This document shows, one piece after another, positions 16,830-20,869 of a stretch of 20,869 nucleotides of DNA. The notes below the pieces were generated by a model. The model did no database searches. It was not told where the DNA came from and saw only the letters and a program-made list of their open reading frames with translations. Source of the stretch: a virus. The translations under genes were made by a program, and so were the position numbers. How positions within the stretch are numbered: position 1 is the first letter of the stretch; each line of letters begins with the position of its first letter. Where the stretch lies: positions 1-20,869 of IMG/VR virus record IMGVR_UViG_3300049491_000202, one strand, 5' to 3'.

Positions 16830-16999
16830 AACTCAAAGCACTCAACCCCGACCACCAGTACGTGAGCTTGTACGTCGATGAAGACGGGGCTCTCCTCGTT
16901 GCCACCGACGACACAAGCAACCCGCTGCCCGTTGGGGCAGTGCCAGCCAAGTCGCTGCTCGTCAACGCTGACGGCGAACTCGTCGTCTCCACATCATAG
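16826..16999 (+). CDS. Small 57-residue protein with two SLxVxxDGxLxV units
   Basis: This short gene starts on an ATG overlapping the terminase stop (ATGA) and ends eight bases before the fibre gene. No known family is recognised. The protein is made largely of two similar units, SLYVDEDGALLV (residues 14-25) and SLLVNADGELVV (43-54), likely beta-hairpins with a DG turn. The same pattern occurs at the N-terminus of the next protein (SLEVTSDGRLKV, residues 13-24). The gene is probably a tail-associated part, either an adaptor or a copy of the fibre attachment element. Coding is supported by tight packing, by the stop-start overlap, and by the GC-rich third codon positions shared with its neighbours. 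Confidence 0.78.
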   Translation: MKLKALNPDHQYVSLYVDEDGALLVATDDTSNPLPVGAVPAKSLLVNADGELVVSTS

Positions 17000-17006
17000 G
17001 AACACC

Positions 17007-18359
17007 ATGACCATCGTTGACGAAACCACCCGCAAGCTCGTCTCCCTCGAAGTCACCAGTGACGGCCGCCTCAAGGTGACCGGCTCAGGTGGTGGGGGAG
17101 GCGGGGCCTCTGCCTATACCGGCCTGACCGATAAGGCCAGCGTTAACCTTCCGAGCATCAACACGCCGCTTGCCTCTGCCCTGAGCACGCTGACTTCCAA
17201 CGTCGCTGCCAAGGCAGATGCTGCGGCCACTACTGCGGCACTGTCGGGTAAACAGGCATCTCTGGTGTCGGGCACCAACATCAAGACCATCAACGGCTCC
17301 AGCATTCTGGGCAGCGGCGACCTCGTGGTCAGCGGCGGCTCTGGCCCTTCGAGCACGGATGCCTTGACCGAGGGCAGCACCAACCTGTACTTCACGCAGG
17401 CGCGCGTGCGAGCCGCGCCGCTGACCAGCCTGGATACCACCACCACAGGTGCTGTTTCGGCGACCAGCACGGTGCTCGAAGCAGTCGGCCGCTTCATTGC
17501 GCGCTTCTTCACCAAGCGCCTGTTTGTCGGCCAAGCGTATGCCAACTACGACGCCAACAGCATTGGCTCCGATGACCCTCACCTTCTGGAAGTGACCAAC
17601 GACCCTGCGCAGGATGCCGGCCCTCTGGGTGCTGGCTACCAGTTCATGCGGTTCAACAGCTACGGCGCAAGCTATGGCGGCAACATCCACTTCTGTCGCT
17701 ACCAAGGCAGTGTGGCCTCACCCAGCTCGGTGAACAGCAGCAACTACTTCATGAGCTTCGGCTTCCGAAGCTACGCCTCTGGCTCCCTTCAGCCCTCGGC
17801 TGCGGCCTACCAATACCAAGCCACCGAGAACCATACCTCGACGGCGATGGGTGGCAAGTTCATCTGGCAGGTGACGCAGAACGGCTCAGCCTCCCGCAAC
17901 ACGGCCTTCGAGGTCGGCGCTGTGGGCAACGGCAATGTGGCCCAGGTCACGGGCTCGCTGGGTGTTGCTGGCGCGGTCAAAGCCACGAGCCCCACGGGCA
18001 CGTATTGGGAGATGGTGATTGCTGCCTCGGACGAGAGCACCGCCATCACTGCCGGTACTGGCAAGGTCACGTTCCGCATGCCGCGGGCTGTCACTCTTAC
18101 AGCCGTTCGCGCAAGCCTCACGACCGCGCAGTCCGCGGGCTCCATCTTCACGGTGGATATCAACGAGGCAGGCAGCACGATTTTGAGCACCAAGCTCACC
18201 ATCGACAACACCGAGAAGTCCAGCACCACGGCTGCAACGGCGGCGGTCATCAGCGACACGGCCCTTGCAGACGACGCTGAAATCACCATCGACGTGGACC
18301 AGATCGGCACCAGCGGCGCGACGGGTTTGAAGATCACCTTGATCGGAACCATCGCATGA
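17007..18359 (+). CDS. Tail fibre-like protein
   Basis: The 450-residue protein starts at ATG 17007 with AGGA upstream; an earlier in-frame ATG at 16878 is rejected because it would lie inside the 57-residue gene. An N-terminal SLEVTSDGRLKV unit (13-24) is followed by a glycine run (28-33). Then come elements common in phage tail fibres: ADAAATTAALSGKQ (70-83), GTNIKTINGSSILGSGDLVV (89-108) and TEGSTNLYFTQARVRAA (121-137). The C-terminal domain (about 330-450: TYWEMVIAASDESTAITAGT, VTFRMPRAVTLTAVRASL, VDINEAGSTILSTKLTID) is a beta-rich module also frequent in phage tail proteins. It probably trimerises and binds the adaptor with its N-terminus. No enzyme motif was seen, and the receptor is unknown. 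Confidence 0.85.
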   Translation: MTIVDETTRKLVSLEVTSDGRLKVTGSGGGGGGASAYTGLTDKASVNLPSINTPLASALSTLTSNVAAKADAAATTAALSGKQASLVSGTNIKTINGSSILGSGDLVVSGGSGPSSTDALTEGSTNLYFTQARVRAAPLTSLDTTTTGAVSATSTVLEAVGRFIARFFTKRLFVGQAYANYDANSIGSDDPHLLEVTNDPAQDAGPLGAGYQFMRFNSYGASYGGNIHFCRYQGSVASPSSVNSSNYFMSFGFRSYASGSLQPSAAAYQYQATENHTSTAMGGKFIWQVTQNGSASRNTAFEVGAVGNGNVAQVTGSLGVAGAVKATSPTGTYWEMVIAASDESTAITAGTGKVTFRMPRAVTLTAVRASLTTAQSAGSIFTVDINEAGSTILSTKLTIDNTEKSSTTAATAAVISDTALADDAEITIDVDQIGTSGATGLKITLIGTIA

Positions 18360-19027
18360 TGCTCCTGAATCCCTTCCGGGGGTTCGGAGCCCCGCCCGCT
18401 GTGCAGCAATGGGAGTCCTCAGACACCGACCTTAGCTACCTGTCGCTGAGCAACAGCAACCGCACCATGACCCGCCTCGCCTTTGGCAGTAACGGGTACA
18501 AGACTGGCCGCGGGTCTGTTGTCATCAGCGGCAAGAAGTATTGGGAGATTGAGGTTGACGCCAACCGTCAAGGCAGTAGCAACTTCTACCTCATTGGCGT
18601 GAGCCCGGGCAGCGCCAACGGCACCGTCCCCGGCATAACCAGCAACAACTCTTGCACGTTCGGTGGCGGGCGTTCCGGGTACACCAACGGCTCCCAGGTC
18701 TACGTGTCTCCGTTTGCCAGCCAAACGGTGAGTAGCGCGGGCGATACAGGCACCAACTTCTTCGTTGGGTGTCTCGCCTACGATAGCTCCAACCGCTACC
18801 TATGGATGGGCGCTCTCAACGGGAGCAACCAACCCGAGTGGTTTCACAACGGCTCTGGCTATGGCAACCCAGCCGCAGGCACCAACCCCGCATTCGTTGT
18901 CGGGGGCTCTGCTGATATGTACCCAGTTGGGGCGCTCTGGTATGCAGCAGGCGGGGACAATCTTCTGGCTCGCTTCCTGGCCGCTCACATCGTGGGCACA
19001 CCGCCTTCGGGCTTCTCCGCTTTCTAA
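18356..19027 (+). CDS. SPRY-like domain protein, probable tail-tip or receptor-binding component
   Basis: The 223-residue protein starts on an ATG overlapping the fibre stop (ATGA). Residues about 53-200 resemble a SPRY/B30.2-type lectin-like fold: SVVISGKKYWEIEVDAN (54-70), FYLIGVSPG (77-85), FFVGCLAYDSSNRYLWMG (135-152), then DMYPVGALWYAAGGDNLLARF (187-207), with the YWE, IGV and YP elements of that family. Such domains bind proteins or glycans and have been seen in phage tail genes. The protein is rich in Ser, Asn and Gly and has no enzyme motif. Its place in a run of tail genes makes host recognition the likely role. Confidence 0.72.
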   Translation: MMLLNPFRGFGAPPAVQQWESSDTDLSYLSLSNSNRTMTRLAFGSNGYKTGRGSVVISGKKYWEIEVDANRQGSSNFYLIGVSPGSANGTVPGITSNNSCTFGGGRSGYTNGSQVYVSPFASQTVSSAGDTGTNFFVGCLAYDSSNRYLWMGALNGSNQPEWFHNGSGYGNPAAGTNPAFVVGGSADMYPVGALWYAAGGDNLLARFLAAHIVGTPPSGFSAF

Positions 19028-19097
19028 TCCTGTTCTCAATTCTCGAACCGAGAAAGAGCAGCCATGCCCTTCGGGGCCTCTCGCACAAGGGACTTCC
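19028..19097 (+). other. 70-base intergenic region with two small stem-loops
   Basis: TTCTCG/CGAGAA with a three-base loop (19040-19054) is followed by GCCC-TTCG-GGGC (19066-19077). The second shares CCCTTCGGGGCC and a CTCTC tail with the hairpin at 13406-13427, but has no T-run. Processing, mRNA protection or weak termination are all possible. AAGGGA follows as the ribosome binding site of the next gene. Confidence 0.5.
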
Positions 19098-19577
19098 ATG
19101 CGCATCGAAAATCTCCCCTCTCCCGGTATCCTGTCCAGCTCGCTCCGTCTCCGCACTGAAGCCACCAAGGCCATCAACGCTGTGGAGATTGTTGCCGGCC
19201 GCACTCCGGGTGGCAAAACCATCGCCGCGGGCACCCTCGCCACCTTCTTCACCGCATGCGCTTCTGCCATCGCGGCGCTGAGCGACGTGGCGGTGGTTGG
19301 CTTCGCAAGTGTGACCTCGGCCACGGCTGCCTCAGCAACCCAGCTCAACATCGTCTTCCCCGAGTCGATGGACCAAACGGTCGTGCCTGCCCCAACGGCT
19401 TTCGCCATCAGCGGTGACACCATCACTGCCGTGGCCTGGGTCAATGCCACCACGCTGCGCCTGACGGGCACGGGCTTCGCCTCGGGCGAGTCCCTGGTCT
19501 ACACCAAGCCCGCGACGAACGCCCTGCGCGACCGCGCTGGCAACCAGACCGCCTCGGGTACCAAGGTCACGGTCTAA
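19098..19577 (+). CDS. Ig-like (SwmB-type) tail-associated protein
   Basis: The start at ATG 19098 follows AAGGGA. Longer in-frame starts reach back into the SPRY-like gene and are rejected. The 159-residue product has a mixed N-terminal part (1-63) and a C-terminal Ig-like repeat (about 64-159) with the SwmB-type pattern: LNIVFPESMDQTVVPAPTAFAISG, a strand TLRLTGTGFASGESLVYTKP, and a D-x-x-GN ending (DRAGNQTASG). These domains are common on extracellular and phage tail proteins and usually mediate weak surface or glycan contacts. It is the last gene of the tail-decoration group, three bases before the endolysin. Confidence 0.72.
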   Translation: MRIENLPSPGILSSSLRLRTEATKAINAVEIVAGRTPGGKTIAAGTLATFFTACASAIAALSDVAVVGFASVTSATAASATQLNIVFPESMDQTVVPAPTAFAISGDTITAVAWVNATTLRLTGTGFASGESLVYTKPATNALRDRAGNQTASGTKVTV

Positions 19578-19580
19578 AGC

Positions 19581-20087
19581 ATGAAGCGCATCTACGAGAA
19601 GGCGGCCATCGCGGTCGCTGGCATCGGGCTGCGCCGTATTGCTGCTGTGATGACCCTCTCGGTAGCAGGTGCCAGCGGCATCGTCTACCATGAGGGCACG
19701 GTCGGCAAGGTTTACCTCGACCCCGTGGGCATTCCCACGGTCTGTGTGGGCCACACCCGCACAGTGACCAAGGCCGACGTAGGCAAGGACATGAGCGCTC
19801 AATGCGCGCAGCTCCTCGTCTCCGACACCAAAGCAGCTCAGTCTGCGGTGGGCCGGTTGGTTCTGGTGCCTGTCACCCAGGCACAATACGACGCTTTGGT
19901 GTCGTTCACATTCAATGTCGGTGAGGGGAACCTCCGCTCATCGACTCTCCTCCTCAAGCTCAACAGCTACGACTGCCACGGGGCAGCGGCTGAGTTCCCT
20001 CGCTGGAACAAGGCTCGGGGCAAGGTTCTCCCTGGACTGGTCAAACGGAGGGCGGATGAGCGCATCACCTTCGAGCAGGATTGCTGA
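19581..20087 (+). CDS. SAR endolysin, GH24 lysozyme (muramidase)
   Basis: This 168-residue protein should cleave the MurNAc-GlcNAc bond of peptidoglycan. It has the exact E-8aa-D-5aa-T triad of T4-type lysozymes: E38, D47 and T53 in YHEGTVGKVYLDPVGIPTVCVGH. Later family blocks are ALVSFTFNVGEGNLRSSTLL and the PGLVKRRADERxxF end. Residues about 20-36 (IAAVMTLSVAGASGIVY), rich in Ala, Gly and Ser and preceded by Arg18-Arg19, look like a signal-anchor-release segment, so the enzyme can be exported by Sec and activated on release from the membrane. The Shine-Dalgarno is weak and distant, so coupling to the upstream gene is likely. It overlaps the next gene by 32 bases. Confidence 0.9.
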   Translation: MKRIYEKAAIAVAGIGLRRIAAVMTLSVAGASGIVYHEGTVGKVYLDPVGIPTVCVGHTRTVTKADVGKDMSAQCAQLLVSDTKAAQSAVGRLVLVPVTQAQYDALVSFTFNVGEGNLRSSTLLLKLNSYDCHGAAAEFPRWNKARGKVLPGLVKRRADERITFEQDC

Positions 20088-20454
20088 GTACGTCAAGGCT
20101 CATGGACACAAGCCTGTGCAAGTCACCGTGCCCATGCTCCGGTACTGGCACAAGCGCATCAACGATGAGCTGTTCAACGGCTTCTTGCTCCCGTGCCAGC
20201 TCACTACCGGCGAGTCCGACCTGAGCTACGCGGGTGCCCCTGCATCCGTGCTGGGCCTCTGCTACAGCCTCGAAGACGGCCGTGTGCGGGTCCACATCGA
20301 CGAGCAGGTGGGCCTTCGGGCCAGCATGCTCTCGACCCTCCTGCACGAGATGGTCCACCAGTGGCAACACCAGTCGGGCTACCCCATGAACCACGGCTCC
20401 CGCTTCCGCGCTCAGCGCCGCAGGCTGCTTGCCGCCACCGGACTCACGATATGA
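20056..20454 (+). CDS. SprT-like zinc metallopeptidase
   Basis: The 132-residue protein starts at ATG 20056 with GGAGG four bases upstream, inside the end of the endolysin gene. It has the SprT/Spartan core: an N-terminal helix (MLRYWHKRINDELFNG, 27-42), strands around DGRVRVHI, the zinc site HEMVHQWQH (97-105), and MNHGSRFRAQ (111-120), where H113 is the likely third ligand. SprT-like proteins in hosts act on DNA-protein crosslinks or have unknown roles. Sporadic copies are known in phages. Here it sits between endolysin and spanins, with no signal peptide, so a role in lysis cannot be taken for granted. It overlaps Rz at ATGA. Confidence 0.88.
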   Translation: MSASPSSRIAEYVKAHGHKPVQVTVPMLRYWHKRINDELFNGFLLPCQLTTGESDLSYAGAPASVLGLCYSLEDGRVRVHIDEQVGLRASMLSTLLHEMVHQWQHQSGYPMNHGSRFRAQRRRLLAATGLTI

Positions 20455-20774
20455 TCCTGAATCGCCTCTACGCCCTCATCCTGGGGGCCTGCCTCCTGCT
20501 GGGTCTGGGTGCCGGCACTGTCTGGTACCTCATGCACGACGCCGCGGTGCTTGCCAAGGCCAAGATCGTGGACCTGACGGGCCAGATCAAGCAGGCCCAG
20601 GAGGCCGCTGCGCATGATCGAGCTGTGCTGGCCTCTCTTGCCCAGGAAAACGCCGCCCTGGCCCGAAAACAGGCCTCGGTGAGGCTGTCTGCCATGCGCG
20701 CCCTGGCCCAGAATCACCAATGGGCCGAAACTCCCATCCCGCAGGAGGTCCAAGATGCACTTTCAGCGCCCTGA
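20451..20774 (+). CDS. Rz: i-spanin (Rz-like)
   Basis: The 107-residue protein has an N-terminal inner-membrane anchor (about 7-28, LYALILGACLLLGLGAGTVWYL), a periplasmic helical region likely to form a coiled coil (31-85, with KIVDLTGQIKQAQE), and the common Rz ending WAETPIPQEVQDAL (91-104). It should pair with the Rz1 lipoprotein to fuse inner and outer membranes in the last step of lysis. The ATG overlaps the SprT-like stop (ATGA) and no good Shine-Dalgarno is present, so translation is probably coupled. In T7 the spanin genes are between genes 18 and 19; here they have another place. Confidence 0.88.
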   Translation: MILNRLYALILGACLLLGLGAGTVWYLMHDAAVLAKAKIVDLTGQIKQAQEAAAHDRAVLASLAQENAALARKQASVRLSAMRALAQNHQWAETPIPQEVQDALSAP

Positions 20775-20869
20775 AGGCCCTGCCGGGCTCCTGGCCGCCC
20801 TCCTTCTCCTCACGGCATGCGCTACTACCCCGAGCCCTATCAGGGTTTTGCCCCCGGTGGAGCTGTCCA
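20755..20869 (+). CDS. Rz1: o-spanin lipoprotein (Rz1-like), cut by the window end
   Basis: This frame starts within the last 20 bases of Rz in another phase, with AGGAGG well placed upstream. The visible 38 residues begin with a short N-region and a Leu/Ala-rich core, then the lipobox LTAC with Cys22, followed by a Pro-rich mature start (TTPSPIRVLPPVE). This is the standard Rz1 layout: a lipoprotein of the outer membrane with a proline-rich linker that meets Rz in the periplasm. The stop lies outside the window. Confidence 0.87.
   Translation, partial: MHFQRPEGPAGLLAALLLLTACATTPSPIRVLPPVELS

Noticed and set aside
16878-17006. Earlier start for the fibre gene
   Set aside because: It would lie inside the 57-residue gene, and the extension is composition-biased (Ser/Thr/Gln). 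ATG 17007 has AGGA in front and gives the SLEVTSDGRLKV N-terminus.
18765-19097. Earlier start for the Ig-like protein
   Set aside because: The extension runs through the end of the SPRY-like gene; ATG 19098 has AAGGGA upstream.
19915-20055. Earlier start for the SprT-like protein
   Set aside because: The added part is an out-of-frame translation of the endolysin; ATG 20056 has GGAGG upstream and yields a standard SprT-like length.
20193-20450. Earlier start for Rz
   Set aside because: The extension is Arg/Pro-rich shadow of the SprT-like gene and would place the membrane anchor in mid-protein.
1-20869. tRNA genes, CRISPR arrays, insertion sequences, integrase or attachment sites
   Set aside because: Looked for and not seen. 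The region is packed with late phage genes and offers no space for them; terminal repeats of the phage genome cannot be judged from an internal window.

Overview
The window is part of the late region of a lytic, T7-like (Autographiviridae-type) podovirus with a GC-rich genome. Every gene I accept lies on the + strand. They are tightly packed: apart from four gaps of about 65 to 110 bases, the window is coding, and many genes overlap at ATGA or GTGA junctions. The GC-rich sequence and strong GC bias at third codon positions suggest a GC-rich proteobacterial host with two membranes, since a spanin pair is present. The host genus cannot be read from this sequence. No integrase, repressor, tRNA, CRISPR array or insertion sequence is visible, and the phage RNA polymerase and replication genes lie outside the window.

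Layout: (1) 1-1704, the end of the scaffold gene, a promoter-like motif with structured leader, the major capsid gene, and a terminator that matches T7 Tphi in position. (2) 1722-5147, the two tail tubular proteins (gp11- and gp12-like). (3) 5151-13382, the three internal/ejection proteins (gp14-, gp15- and gp16-like). The last has 1653 residues and carries both a lytic transglycosylase domain and a zinc metallopeptidase (HELGH) domain. (4) 13383-14307, a second copy of the promoter-like motif, a short tail adaptor (gp17 N-terminal type) and a T7-type holin started from GTG. (5) 14304-16829, a 145-residue protein of unknown role, then the small and large terminase subunits. (6) 16826-19577, a tail-decoration/host-recognition cassette: a 57-residue protein, a 450-residue fibre-like protein, a SPRY-like protein and an Ig-like protein. 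(7) 19581-20869, a SAR endolysin of the GH24 family, a SprT-like metallopeptidase, and an overlapping Rz/Rz1 spanin pair, the last running off the end of the window.

Gene order follows T7 (scaffold, 10, 11, 12, 14, 15, 16, 17, 17.5, 18, 19), with two departures. The gp17 position holds only a tail adaptor, and the probable receptor-binding proteins sit downstream of the terminase, as in SP6/K1-5-like phages. The endolysin and spanins are also at this far end, separated from the holin by about 5.4 kb.

The observations most worth following are: an 18-base motif found once before the capsid gene and once before the adaptor gene, each copy ending on the first base of a stem-loop; a metallopeptidase domain in the protein expected to be ejected into the host; a 12-residue pattern (S-L-x-V-x-x-D-G-x-L-x-V) that occurs twice in a 57-residue gene and once at the N-terminus of the neighbouring fibre; and a SprT-like gene inside the lysis cassette.
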